Source: an uncultured Erythrobacter sp. (lineage in GTDB: Bacteria; Pseudomonadota; Alphaproteobacteria; Sphingomonadales; Sphingomonadaceae). From it: 64,000 nucleotides of DNA. A model generated the notes under the pieces. It was not told the origin of the DNA, did not search any database, and worked only from the letters and a program-made list of their open reading frames with translations. Made by a program: the position numbers and the translations under genes. The stretch is from positions 372,001 to 436,000 of the forward strand of contig CANMSD010000002.1 in the NCBI GenBank assembly GCA_947500645.1. Direction: 5' to 3'. Below, in pieces: positions 19,212-27,358 of this stretch (positions within the stretch are counted from its first letter, which is position 1; every line of letters starts with the position of its first letter).

Positions 19212-20081
19212 CTAGCGTGTGGGAACTGGCGCTTCACCGGAGTAATCATAGAAGCCTCGCCCGGTCTTACGACCAAGCCAACCCGCTTCGACGTATTTCA
19301 CTAACAAGGGTGCTGGGCGATATTTCGTGTCGCGGGTCGTCTTATACAACACCTTGATGATATCGAGGCATGTATCAAGGCCTACAAAATCAGCGAGTTG
19401 CAGAGGACCCATCGGGTGGTTGAGACCTAGCCGACAACCCTTGTCGATATCCTCAATGCCAGCTGTTGATTGTCCCAGAACAAATACCGCCTCGTTGATC
19501 ATCGGCAGCAGAATGCGGTTCACCACAAAGCCCGGTTCATCCTGGCTAAGAACAACTTCCTTGCCCAAGCCCCGCGCGAAATCGGACACCCAATCGGTGG
19601 TCGCTTGCGCGGTCGCAAGCCCTGGAATTACTTCGATCAGGCCCATTACCGGGACTGGGTTGAAGAAATGCAAGCCGATGAAGCGCTCCGGGTCGGGCGA
19701 GTAATTTGCCATCCGGGTAATCGGAATTGAGCTGGTATTGCTCGCCATGATTGCGTTTGATCCGAGCACTTTCCCGGCCTCTTCGAAAATCACCTTTTTT
19801 ATCGGTTCTTTTTCGGTCGCCGCCTCGATGATCAGGTCTGCATCTGCCATCGGCTGATAGTCGCCAACGGGCGTAATTTTCCCGAGCAGTGTTTCCGCAG
19901 CGTCTGCCTCGAGCTTGCCGCGTCCAACCAGCTTGACTAGCGATTTCTCGATTGCGGCCTTGCCGGCCTGCGAACGAGCCAAATCTACGTCCGACAGCAG
20001 AACCGACATCCCATGCTGGGCGATCGTCTGCGCGATCCCCGTGCCCATTTGTCCAGCCCCGATGACTGCGATTGTCCGCAT
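19212..20081 (-). CDS. 3-hydroxybutyryl-CoA dehydrogenase
   Basis: Oxidises 3-hydroxybutyryl-CoA to acetoacetyl-CoA, or the reverse, with NAD(P). The 289-aa protein has the dinucleotide-binding N-terminus [13 protein letters not shown], the family motif [13 protein letters not shown], the catalytic His in [11 protein letters not shown], and the C-terminal helical domain ([21 protein letters not shown]). Stand-alone size (not fused to a hydratase) fits the PaaH/Hbd type used in butyrate, polyhydroxybutyrate or phenylacetate metabolism. It is the last gene of the leftward gluQ-HIG1-adenosyltransferase-hbd group. Confidence 0.93.
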   Translation of the reverse strand: MRTIAVIGAGQMGTGIAQTIAQHGMSVLLSDVDLARSQAGKAAIEKSLVKLVGRGKLEADAAETLLGKITPVGDYQPMADADLIIEAATEKEPIKKVIFEEAGKVLGSNAIMASNTSSIPITRMANYSPDPERFIGLHFFNPVPVMGLIEVIPGLATAQATTDWVSDFARGLGKEVVLSQDEPGFVVNRILLPMINEAVFVLGQSTAGIEDIDKGCRLGLNHPMGPLQLADFVGLDTCLDIIKVLYKTTRDTKYRPAPLLVKYVEAGWLGRKTGRGFYDYSGEAPVPTR

Positions 20082-20140
20082 GACTTTTCCCTTCGCAAGT
20101 GCAGCAAAGCAGGCGTGTTAGCGCCGCATCAGCGCGCTGG

Positions 20141-20716
20141 CTAGCGATTAGCGCCGGGAATCCACTTCACGTCAGCGCGCCCATCGTCATTGAGTACACG
20201 CGCTAGCACAAACAGAAGATCGGACAGGCGATTGATGTACGCCAACGCTGCCGGATTAACCGCATCATGATCGGCAAGTTCAGTCATCGCCCGCTCTGCG
20301 GCGCGAGTTGAGGCGCGAGCGACATGAGTGCGCGCGGCGGCTTCGCTTCCGCCGGGCAGAACAAAGCTCGTGAGCGGTTCCAGCCGTTCGTTCAACTCGT
20401 CGATCTGACCCTCAAGCCAATCAGACTGCGCGGGAACCACGCGCAGCACCATTTCCGACGGGGTGAAATCGCCATTCTCGCTAGGGGTCGCCAAATCAGC
20501 GCCTAAATCGAACAGGTCGTTCTGCACGCGATTGAGCAGAGCGCGGTGGTTTTCGTCGCTAAAAGCACAAGCCGCTAGGCCTATGGCGCTGTTCGCCTCG
20601 TCCACCCGGCCAATTGCAGCAATGCGCGCTGAGTGCTTTGCAGTGCGCGAGCCATCGACAAGGCCGGTCGTGCCATCATCGCCGGTGCGCGTGTAAATCT
20701 TGTTCAGCTTGACCAA
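20141..20716 (-). CDS. Cob(I)alamin adenosyltransferase, PduO type
   Basis: Transfers the adenosyl group of ATP to cobalamin to make coenzyme B12. The 191-aa protein carries the PduO signature KIYTRTGDDGTTGLVDG at the N-terminus, the RVDEANSAIG helix, and the conserved C-terminal ARASTRAAERAM...YINRLSDLLFVLAR. Length is usual. It lies 59 bp upstream of hbd and 32 bp downstream of the HIG1-like gene, all leftward. No B12 synthesis genes are near, so it probably serves salvage or B12-dependent enzymes encoded elsewhere. Confidence 0.93.
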   Translation of the reverse strand: MVKLNKIYTRTGDDGTTGLVDGSRTAKHSARIAAIGRVDEANSAIGLAACAFSDENHRALLNRVQNDLFDLGADLATPSENGDFTPSEMVLRVVPAQSDWLEGQIDELNERLEPLTSFVLPGGSEAAARTHVARASTRAAERAMTELADHDAVNPAALAYINRLSDLLFVLARVLNDDGRADVKWIPGANR

Positions 20717-20748
20717 AGATCGTTATCCCGCCTGAAATCGCCTGCGCT

Positions 20749-20979
20749 TTAGCGGGCCGCTAGCAGAATGATCGCCACCACCACGATGGCTAAAGCCTGG
20801 TACTTGATCCGCGCAAACATAGCCTTGTTTTGCAGCAATTGCATGTCGGTGGCGGTCTCGCCTTCGCCAGTCTCCAGATCGATTTTCGTGGTTTTCAGAA
20901 ACGCGATCACCCCGCGCACCAACGAGACAACCACAAGGACGCACAGAACGGCCAGCACAGCGACGAGGAAATAAGTCAT
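20749..20979 (-). CDS. HIG1-domain twin transmembrane protein
   Basis: A 76-aa protein with two hydrophobic helices (YFLVAVLAVLCVLVVVSLVRGVIAF and YQALAIVVVAIILLAA) joined by a short polar loop with the HIG1-like signature LLQNKAMFARIKYQALAI. Bacterial HIG1-domain proteins are inner-membrane proteins, some linked to respiratory complexes. A small gene of this type next to the cobalamin adenosyltransferase gene is, from memory, a frequent arrangement in alphaproteobacteria. Start ATG is 9 bp after the stop of gluQ, so it is cotranscribed. Confidence 0.8.
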   Translation of the reverse strand: MTYFLVAVLAVLCVLVVVSLVRGVIAFLKTTKIDLETGEGETATDMQLLQNKAMFARIKYQALAIVVVAIILLAAR

Positions 20980-20988
20980 GCGGTCTAT

Positions 20989-21819
20989 TTAGGCGCTTTC
21001 CAGAGAGATACCAGCCGGCAAACGTTGCAAGCGGAGTTGCTCTGCCAACAACCGGCCATCTTCACTGGAGTTCCGGAGATCGGACAGCGAGGGGGAATTT
21101 CGCCGTTTAGCTAGCTTCTTACCGTCACTATCGAGGAGCAGGGCGTGGTGATGCCAATGCGGAACTGGCAGGCTCAGCAGTTCTTGTAATAGCCGGTGAA
21201 CATGACTTGCCGAATAGAGGTCCGACCCGCGCGTGACCAAAGTTACCCCGTCGATTGCGTCGTCCAGTGTGGCAGCCACGTGATAACTGGCTGGTTCATC
21301 CTTGCGCACCAGCACCACGTCACCAAAGTCGCGTGGATCGACTATGACAGCGCCAGAAAGCTCATCGGTCCAGGCTATCTCACCTGCCTGGCCCATGGCT
21401 TTCTCGAGATCGAGCCGAAGCGCAGCTGGTTTCGATTTGTCAATCACAGCATTCTTGCAGGTCCCCGGATAGATTGGGCCTTCCGGACCACTCGCCGGCT
21501 GTGCCTGTCTGATATCCGATCGCGTACAAACGCACGGATACAACAATCCTCGCTCCAGCAATTGCTGCGCTGCGTGCTCGTAGCTTTCAAGGCGTGTTGA
21601 CTGAGCAGGAACTTCGTCCCACTCGAGGCCAAGCCATTCCAGATCATGGCGAAACTCATCGGCCAGCTCGGGCCTAGAGCGCGCACCATCAATGTCCTCG
21701 ATCCGCAAAAGGAAACGGCCATTACCCGCCTGCGCTAGGTCATGTGCTACAATTGCGGAATATGCGTGACCGAGATGCAAATGCCCATTTGGGCTCGGGG
21801 CGAAACGCGTTACGATCAT
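20989..21819 (-). CDS. gluQ: Glutamyl-Q tRNA(Asp) synthetase
   Basis: Truncated glutamyl-tRNA synthetase paralogue that attaches glutamate to queuosine at position 34 of tRNA-Asp. I start at the internal ATG (MIVTRFAPSPNGHLHLGHAYS), giving 276 aa, because the class I HIGH-type motif must lie near the N-terminus; the track ORF adds 77 unsupported residues. The zinc-site region (LLYPCVCTRSDIR) and the KMSKS equivalent (DGKKLAKRRNSPSL) are present, and the anticodon-binding domain is absent as expected. queC, in the queuosine pathway that supplies the substrate, lies at about 50 kb. Confidence 0.93.
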   Translation of the reverse strand: MIVTRFAPSPNGHLHLGHAYSAIVAHDLAQAGNGRFLLRIEDIDGARSRPELADEFRHDLEWLGLEWDEVPAQSTRLESYEHAAQQLLERGLLYPCVCTRSDIRQAQPASGPEGPIYPGTCKNAVIDKSKPAALRLDLEKAMGQAGEIAWTDELSGAVIVDPRDFGDVVLVRKDEPASYHVAATLDDAIDGVTLVTRGSDLYSASHVHRLLQELLSLPVPHWHHHALLLDSDGKKLAKRRNSPSLSDLRNSSEDGRLLAEQLRLQRLPAGISLESA

Positions 21820-21952
21820 CGTGTCGCTCCAATGCCACAGCGCTCTACACTGCGCGACCCTTCTGAAAATCCTTGTGGAAAGCGCGACTGTCATGGCTTT
21901 GACTCTTTCCATTGCCACGGCATTCTCGATTTCATCAGGGAGGAGCACCCGA

Positions 21953-22561
21953 GTGTTCAAAGCCGAACTGATTGAAAAAGCCGCGCGTTTTCGCAGCGCC
22001 GATGAAGATCCGACACGCAACCCGTCGTCGTGCCCTGCGCTCGTGCTCAATGCAGACTATACGCCGCTTTCATACTACCCGCTAAGCCTTTGGCCTTGGC
22101 AGACCGCGATCAAGGCAGTTTTCCTCGACCGTGTGGACATTGTCGCGAGTTACGATCGCGAAGTGCACTCTCCCTCGTTGGACATGAGGATCCCGAGCGT
22201 GATCGCGCTCAGGCAATATGTGAAGCAGAGCGAGTTTCCCGCGTTCACTCGCTTCAACCTGTTCCTGCGCGATCGCTTCCAGTGCCAATATTGCGGCAGC
22301 GGGCAAAACATGACCTTCGACCACGTCATTCCACGACGACTTGGCGGCAAAACCACGTGGGAGAACATCGCCACCGCCTGCGCGCCCTGCAATATGAAGA
22401 AAGGCGGGCGTACGCCAAAGCAGGCGAACATGAGCCTTAGGATGAAGCCGATCAGGCCGACCAGCTGGCAATTACAGCAATATGGGAAGATGTTCCCGCC
22501 GAACTATCTGCACGAAACGTGGCGGGACTGGCTTTATTGGGACATCGAGCTCGAAGAGTGA
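21953..22561 (+). CDS. HNH endonuclease
   Basis: Predicted metal-dependent nuclease of the stand-alone HNH family common in alphaproteobacteria; role unknown. The HNH core is CQYCGSGQNMTFDHVIPRRLGGKTTWENIATACAPCNMKKGG, with two CxxC zinc knuckles and the catalytic His. The track ORF starts at 21821. I prefer the GTG at 21953 (VFKAELIEKAARF) because AGGGAGGAG lies just upstream and the preceding 44 residues are not protein-like. The product is 202 aa. It is divergent from gluQ. Confidence 0.88.
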   Translation: MFKAELIEKAARFRSADEDPTRNPSSCPALVLNADYTPLSYYPLSLWPWQTAIKAVFLDRVDIVASYDREVHSPSLDMRIPSVIALRQYVKQSEFPAFTRFNLFLRDRFQCQYCGSGQNMTFDHVIPRRLGGKTTWENIATACAPCNMKKGGRTPKQANMSLRMKPIRPTSWQLQQYGKMFPPNYLHETWRDWLYWDIELEE

Positions 22562-22600
22562 GCTAGAGTTGATGTGCTCGATCAAGCGCTTCCAGGCCGG

Positions 22601-23017
22601 TCAGCCTTCGATTACCCGTGTTTCGGGATAATGCTTGTCGAGATGCTTGATGATAATCCGCAGATTCTTCGAATTCGAGCGATACAGAAAGTCTGCCGCG
22701 TCGCCGACGACTGGGACAAGTCCCAGCGCGGTATCGAAAGCGACATTGATACCCATGCGCCAAAGCTTCCACTTTGGAATTTTGAGGTTGCGAGCTTCCC
22801 ACACGATATAAGCGCCCAACGCGGTAGTAACCAAATCGCCAACCACCGGGATCAATCCGACCAACGCATCAAGACCAATCGGTACATTTACACCGGGAAT
22901 TCGAAAACTGCGCTCCAGCAGTGTCTCCATCGCCACCACGCGTTGCCGCACCGATGCCGGATCTGTACCTGTCGGCAGTTCAAAACTGACCGCCTGAGGG
23001 CGTTGAGGCCCTTCCAT
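22601..23017 (-). CDS. DUF4112 domain membrane protein
   Basis: A 138-aa protein containing the DUF4112 pattern: VAMETLLERSFRIPGVNVPIGLDALVGLIPVVGDLVTTALGAYIVWEA, then WRMGINVAFDTALGLVPVVGDAADFLYRSN. The two repeated 'GLIPVVGD' hydrophobic hairpins suggest membrane association. The chosen ATG (MEGPQRPQAVSF) follows AAGGAG, while the track start lies inside the upstream gene. It begins 20 bp after the stop of the peptide-binding lipoprotein gene, on the same strand. Function unknown. Confidence 0.8.
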   Translation of the reverse strand: MEGPQRPQAVSFELPTGTDPASVRQRVVAMETLLERSFRIPGVNVPIGLDALVGLIPVVGDLVTTALGAYIVWEARNLKIPKWKLWRMGINVAFDTALGLVPVVGDAADFLYRSNSKNLRIIIKHLDKHYPETRVIEG

Positions 23018-23036
23018 AATTTTCTCCTTATGCCCT

Positions 23037-24500
23037 CTAAATGGTAGGTTGAGAGAGTGGGAACAAGGGGTGCAGCCCCCATTGGTTGGGTTGATAAGCG
23101 TTGATAGTGCCGCGAACCAGCGACCAACGCACCGGTACTCCAAGCGGAATGAAAATCTCTTCGCGCACCAAAATCGAGTGCGCCTCCGCAAATAGGAGCG
23201 CCTTGGCGCGCGGATCGCGCGTTGTGAGCGATTGGGACACAAGCGCGTCTGCTGCCTCTGAGCAGAGACCGATATCCAACTCGCAATTGAACTGGTTCAG
23301 GAACCATCGCGGAGAGGAATAGCGCGCCAGCCGATCGCGGAGCTCCAAGTCCGACCGCTCGCCAAGGTCAACGCGCTCGATTGTCAACCCGATATCGCGC
23401 CAATCGGCCGCGATCTGTTCGAACATCAAATCGCTTCCCGGGCCTCGCGGTAATGCGAGGGTCAAAATTGCCTCCTCGCCGCTTTCGCTTTCCCAGGCAG
23501 CAATACGACGCGCCGCGATGCTGCGCCTTTCCGGCATGGAAAGGTCCTGCCAACGTTCATCGCCAGTGGTCACGGGTTCGAGCAGCTCAAGCGGAACAAT
23601 CCAAGTGGTCGATTGCCAGCCCCCAAGTCCAAATGGCGCGATCATCTCTTCCCGGTCGACGGCCATGGAGAGCGCCTCACGCCTTTGAGGGTCGGCCAAG
23701 ACCCCGTCATCGTTGCGAATGACGATACCGAACAGGCCGAACGCGGGGTCTATCCTGATGTTCCCCTGAGAAAGCGGGCCCAGCTGAGCGGACGGGAAAT
23801 TGGCCAATTGGCCATTCAACAGAATATCCGCGTCACCATTCGCAAATGCAGCCACCGCTTCATCTTCGGGCAGCGACCTGACTGTCATCGGGCGGGATGT
23901 CTCTTCCCAATCCTGCCTTGCCGGTAGCCCGCGCTCTTGAGGAGGCAGCGCACTCAATCGTCCCAATTGTTCCTCGCGAGCAGCGATCATGGGGCCAGCG
24001 CCGCCGCCATCCCGAATCAGGCCCATTTCCGGCTGAGCCAACAGCCGCAAGAATTCAGGCATTGGGGCAGACAAGCGAACCTCTACGACACGGCCCGTCA
24101 TCGCTCTGACTTCAGTCACCTTGGCGAGGTCCAAGCCCAGCGAAGTGCCTCGCAGGCGTCGCAAATTATCATTGAGCAGTACACGCACGTCAGCAGCGGA
24201 TATCTCTTCGCCGTCAGGCCAAGTGGAATCGCGCAGTCTGAAAATATAGCTTTGGCCATCATCGGTGATGATCCAACGCTCTGCAATTGCAGGGATAACC
24301 TGACCAGACGCATCGAGCGCGACCAACCCCTCATGAGTGGCAGCACGCAGATGCTGAGCGGCGGGGGCGAGCCTGACACCTTCCTGGAAGAGGCTTTCTG
24401 GCTCGCCGATGATCACGACATCAACCGGCCCATCATCGACTGACGAACCACATGAAGTTAGCGCCAGAGCGCACAGAGTTAGAGTGCAGAATCGCATCAC
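23037..24500 (-). CDS. ABC transporter substrate-binding lipoprotein (peptide/nickel family 5)
   Basis: Periplasmic binding protein, lipid-anchored, probably for oligopeptides or another small ligand. The N-terminus MRFCTLTLCALALTSCGSS is a signal peptide with lipobox LTSC. The body shows the family 5 pattern: ESLFQEGVRLAPAAQHLRAATHEGLVALD, ERWIITDDGQSYIFRLRDSTWPDGEEISAADV, and REALSMAVDREEM. At 487 aa it is full length. GTG at 24500 and ATG at 24497 are equally placed starts. No permease or ATPase gene is adjacent, so it is an orphan in this window. Confidence 0.85.
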   Translation of the reverse strand: MMRFCTLTLCALALTSCGSSVDDGPVDVVIIGEPESLFQEGVRLAPAAQHLRAATHEGLVALDASGQVIPAIAERWIITDDGQSYIFRLRDSTWPDGEEISAADVRVLLNDNLRRLRGTSLGLDLAKVTEVRAMTGRVVEVRLSAPMPEFLRLLAQPEMGLIRDGGGAGPMIAAREEQLGRLSALPPQERGLPARQDWEETSRPMTVRSLPEDEAVAAFANGDADILLNGQLANFPSAQLGPLSQGNIRIDPAFGLFGIVIRNDDGVLADPQRREALSMAVDREEMIAPFGLGGWQSTTWIVPLELLEPVTTGDERWQDLSMPERRSIAARRIAAWESESGEEAILTLALPRGPGSDLMFEQIAADWRDIGLTIERVDLGERSDLELRDRLARYSSPRWFLNQFNCELDIGLCSEAADALVSQSLTTRDPRAKALLFAEAHSILVREEIFIPLGVPVRWSLVRGTINAYQPNQWGLHPLFPLSQPTI

Positions 24501-24558
24501 GGCAATTCCGCTTAGCAGGTTGATGGAGCCCGGTCAGCGCGCAACCACCCAGAAATTA

Positions 24559-24936
24559 TCAGACTTTACGAAGGGTCCGCGGACTAGGCGCCGGGGGCGC
24601 ACGATGGGCTGGAGACCGGTCAAGAATATCAGCCGGTGCATTTTGACTGGAATCTGTCGGCTTGCGCGCGGCCTGAGAGTCGATTTCTTCGTCGAATGCA
24701 ACGCCGAAACGGTCATCTTGAACCCATGCGACGGTACCCGCAACCGAACCGACGTTGCGGAGCTCGATGTCCAAACGGTTTCCGCGTTGGACACGCAAAT
24801 TGCCTTCACCCATCATTCCGCCATCGGAAAGATTGCGCACTTTCACACGGTGAGTATCCGCCTCTTGCTCGATCCGAATGCCGGCGAGCAAAAGGAGGCT
24901 GTCGCGCGACACACTCCTGGTCTCAACACCCGTCAT
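24559..24936 (-). CDS. PilZ domain protein
   Basis: Likely cyclic-di-GMP sensing or PilZ-fold adaptor. The 125-aa protein has the PilZ pattern RVKVRNLSDGGMMGEGNLRVQRGNRLDIELRN...GTVAWVQDDRFGVAFDEEID, including the xNLSxGG turn. The N-terminal arginine motif is weak (RIEQEADTHRVKV), so c-di-GMP binding is not certain. The C-terminal 30 residues are Pro/Arg-rich and probably disordered. It is transcribed leftward behind a 190-bp region that contains a CtrA-like site. Confidence 0.78.
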   Translation of the reverse strand: MTGVETRSVSRDSLLLLAGIRIEQEADTHRVKVRNLSDGGMMGEGNLRVQRGNRLDIELRNVGSVAGTVAWVQDDRFGVAFDEEIDSQAARKPTDSSQNAPADILDRSPAHRAPPAPSPRTLRKV

Positions 24937-25051
24937 CTTTGGTAGTCTCCTGCGCCCTTAAGTCATCTGTTTTTCGCTCATTGCGCGGGTAGCGCGTTAA
25001 GCATTGATCCGCGCTTTTTCAGCGCATGGAAGGCGGGCTATGCCTCAGGAA

Positions 25052-25066
25052 CTAACGATTGTTTAA
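25052..25066 (-). promoter_or_regulatory. Candidate CtrA binding site upstream of the PilZ gene
   Basis: On the minus strand the sequence reads TTAA-ACAATCG-TTAG, matching TTAA-N7-TTAAC except for the last bases. It lies about 115 bases before the PilZ start. Sequence similarity only. Confidence 0.35.
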
Positions 25067-25088
25067 GGAAGGGCGGGACTGCATCTGC

Positions 25089-25128
25089 AAAAATAGGGCC
25101 GTCCCAAATTGGCACTTTTCGTGCCCTA
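25089..25128 (-). terminator. Terminator of dksA
   Basis: On the minus strand, outer arms TAGGGC and GCCCTA (perfect 6 bp) are followed by TTTTT. Inside is a second stem GGCAC/GTGCC with loop GAAAA. The first arm includes the dksA stop codon TAG. The nested layout could give two alternative folds. Confidence 0.6.
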
Positions 25129-25584
25129 ATCGTCTCTGGATATCTTTTCTTTGCGCTCGTGAGCCTCTTGAGCTTCGACCGTCATGGTGGCGACGGGGCG
25201 TGCGATAAGGCGTTTCAAACCAATCGGATCGCCAGTGACTTCGCAATAACCATATTCGCCTTCGTCAATTCGGCGCAGCGCGGAGTCGATTTTTGAAACC
25301 AGTTTGCGCTGGCGATCGCGAGTCCGAAGCTCGATACCCCAATCCGTCTCGCTCGATGCGCGATCATTGAGGTCAGCTTCGCGAATGGGGCCATCCTGCA
25401 GCGATTGCAGGGTCTGATCGGCAGCGTCATGGATCGAACGTTTCCATTCAATCAGCAGCATGCGAAAATAGTTCTGCTGCTGCTCGCACATATACTCTTC
25501 GCCGTCGCTCGGAACATATCCTGGCGGCAACATGCGCTTGGCTTTTGCTAGAATATCGATGTCATCAGTCGCCGCAGTGGCCAT
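25126..25584 (-). CDS. dksA: DksA/TraR family transcription factor (single-cysteine type)
   Basis: Binds the RNA polymerase secondary channel and, with ppGpp, tunes rRNA and amino-acid promoters. The 152-aa protein has the coiled-coil body (EQQQNYFRMLLIEWKRSIHDAADQTLQ) and the C-terminal GEYGYCEVTGDPIGLKRLIARPVATMTVEAQEAHE. Only one of the four zinc-finger cysteines of enterobacterial DksA remains; the others are Thr, Thr and Ala. Reduced-cysteine DksA proteins that work without zinc are known in alphaproteobacteria. It stands alone leftward with a terminator overlapping its stop codon. Confidence 0.92.
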   Translation of the reverse strand: MATAATDDIDILAKAKRMLPPGYVPSDGEEYMCEQQQNYFRMLLIEWKRSIHDAADQTLQSLQDGPIREADLNDRASSETDWGIELRTRDRQRKLVSKIDSALRRIDEGEYGYCEVTGDPIGLKRLIARPVATMTVEAQEAHERKEKISRDD

Positions 25585-25886
25585 GTGGTCCTCTTAACCC
25601 AATCAGTTCCCGCGAGACTTCCAAAACCCGAGCCTGGATCTTTCCAATGGCTACGCCGACCCCCCAAAAGCCAACGCTTGAGCGGGCCTATAGGCGTGGG
25701 ACTGTATGCACACAAGCCGCTTTCCATATTGCTAACGCCAATCATGCAAAATCCGGTGGGATGGAGGCTTTCTTGTCGTCGCGAGCGAAAAAATAAGATC
25801 GTCGTTAACGAATTGTTGACCATGATTGGCGACTTCTCCGTCAAGCGATCCAGCCGGGGGGCGTTGGATACGCGGTTAAACGGGGT
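25585..25886. other. Intergenic region between dksA and the Sel1 gene (302 bases)
   Basis: Divergent promoter region for dksA (leftward) and the Sel1-repeat gene (rightward). The only signal I can name is TTAA-CGAATTG-TTGAC near its right end. Track ORFs crossing it have no recognisable domain and are taken as chance. Confidence 0.6.
25805..25820 (+). promoter_or_regulatory. Candidate CtrA-like site upstream of the Sel1 gene
   Basis: TTAA-CGAATTG-TTGAC has one mismatch to TTAA-N7-TTAAC and lies about 65 bases before the Sel1 start. The right half (TTGACC) could equally be a -35 box. Confidence 0.3.
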
Positions 25887-26225
25887 ATGAAGAACATGGA
25901 ACTGAAGCCGATTGATGGTGGTGCAGCCACGAAATTGGACAAGACGCAAAACGATCTGATCGTTGCGCAATATCTGGCAGCTGCCGCAAACGGGGACGTA
26001 TCAGCGCATTTCGATCTTGGCGTGTCGTTCTCGACTGGCAGCAACGGCGCTGATTGTGATCTCATCGAAGCGCACAAATGGTTCAACCTTGCTGCCGCTC
26101 AGGGCCATGAAGAGGCATCCTGGTGTCGCGCGGATATCTCGGAAGAAATGACAGCCCGCGAAATCGCCGAAGCCCAACGCCGCGCACGACAATGGCTGGC
26201 AGATGGACGTCGAAAGGTTGCCTAA
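25887..26225 (+). CDS. Small Sel1-repeat protein
   Basis: A 112-aa soluble protein with one clear Sel1/TPR-like repeat and a partial second: AANGDVSAHFDLGVSFSTGSNG...DLIEAHKWFNLAAAQGHEEAS. The C-terminal helix EIAEAQRRARQWLADGRRK is amphipathic. Such repeats make protein-protein contacts. Two in-frame ATGs three codons apart are possible starts. Its stop overlaps the stop of the convergent GNAT gene by 4 bp. Partner unknown. Confidence 0.75.
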   Translation: MKNMELKPIDGGAATKLDKTQNDLIVAQYLAAAANGDVSAHFDLGVSFSTGSNGADCDLIEAHKWFNLAAAQGHEEASWCRADISEEMTAREIAEAQRRARQWLADGRRKVA

Positions 26226-27358
26226 CCCTTCTTGAAGGGCGTTCTCGCATCAAGCAGTAGTTGATCGGTGGAAACGCCGTCGCGTTCTCGCTCGAGGAAG
26301 TCGGCAACAGCTGCGCGAAAGCCCGGATCAGCAATCCAATGCGCAGACCAGGTTTGGACAGGCTCATAGCCGCGAGCAAGCTTGTGACCGCCTTGAGCAC
26401 CCGCTTCGACCCGCTGAAGGCCGAGCTCAATGGCGATCTCAATCGCCTGATAGTAACAAAGTTCGAAATGCAGGAAGCGCACGTCGCGAGTGCAACCCCA
26501 ATAGCGGCCATAGAGAGCGTTTTGGCCGATAAAGTTGAGCGCTCCCGCGATCGGTTGCTCGCCATCGAGCGCGAGCAGTAGAACCAGCCGCTCTCCCATC
26601 CGTTCACCCAATAGCGTGAACGCTTCGCGCGTGAGATAGGGCGTTCCCCATTTTCGCGCGCCGGTGTCTTGATAAAACACCCAGAATGCATCCCAATGCT
26701 CTGGCTTAATCTCGTCTCCGGACAGGCGCATAATGCTTACATCGGCTTGCGCGACCGCGCGTTCTTTACGGAGGTTCTTGCGCTTTCGAGAGGACAGCGC
26801 CGTCAGAAAATCATCGAAAGAAGCGTAGTCGCGGTTGATCCAATGAAACTGGATATCGTTGCGAACCAGCCAGCCTGCATCCTCGAATAGATGCAACTGG
26901 TCCTGATCGATGAATGTGGCGTGCGCCGATGAGAGGCCGCTTTGCTCACAAACCAATTCCGCACCTTTCAAGAGGTGCGGCGCGAAAGCATCGTCCGATA
27001 GGAGCAAGCGTGGTCCATTCGCGGGCGTGAACGGTGCAGCAATCTGCAGCTTGGGATAGTAACGTCCACCAGCGCGTTGATAGGCATCTGCCCAGCTGTG
27101 ATCGAAAACATATTCGCCTTGACTGTGCCCCTTGGCGTAGCTGGGCATGGCCGCAAGTAATTTCCCGTCAGCATCAGTGATAGTGATCGGCACCGGATCC
27201 CAACCCGTGCCCTCCCCCACACTGCCGGAGTCCTCCATCGCAGTCAGAAATTCGTGACTGACAAAAGGATTGTCCTTTGGATTGAGCGCATTCCAGGCAT
27301 CGGCCTTTAGCGAACCGACAGACGGCACGAGCCTTACGGTGAGCTCGCTCTCACTCAT
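26222..27358 (-). CDS. GNAT-like N-acyltransferase (COG3146/FemAB-like)
   Basis: A 378-aa protein of the 'peptidogalycan biosynthesis' acyltransferase family: SHEFLTAMEDSGSVGEGTGWDP near the N-terminus, FSRKRKNLRKERAVAQ-type core (SSRKRKNLRKERAVAQ), GQNALYGRYWGC and FELCYYQAIEIAIELGLQRVEAGAQGGHKLARGY. The substrate is not known. It is the last gene of the leftward operon and its ATG overlaps the stop of the glycerophosphodiesterase gene (ATGA). Its own stop overlaps the convergent Sel1 stop. Confidence 0.85.
   Translation of the reverse strand: MSESELTVRLVPSVGSLKADAWNALNPKDNPFVSHEFLTAMEDSGSVGEGTGWDPVPITITDADGKLLAAMPSYAKGHSQGEYVFDHSWADAYQRAGGRYYPKLQIAAPFTPANGPRLLLSDDAFAPHLLKGAELVCEQSGLSSAHATFIDQDQLHLFEDAGWLVRNDIQFHWINRDYASFDDFLTALSSRKRKNLRKERAVAQADVSIMRLSGDEIKPEHWDAFWVFYQDTGARKWGTPYLTREAFTLLGERMGERLVLLLALDGEQPIAGALNFIGQNALYGRYWGCTRDVRFLHFELCYYQAIEIAIELGLQRVEAGAQGGHKLARGYEPVQTWSAHWIADPGFRAAVADFLERERDGVSTDQLLLDARTPFKKG

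Noticed and set aside
21821-21952. 44-residue upstream extension of the HNH gene
   Set aside because: No ribosome binding site, runs into the gluQ promoter region; the GTG at 21953 has AGGGAGGAG.
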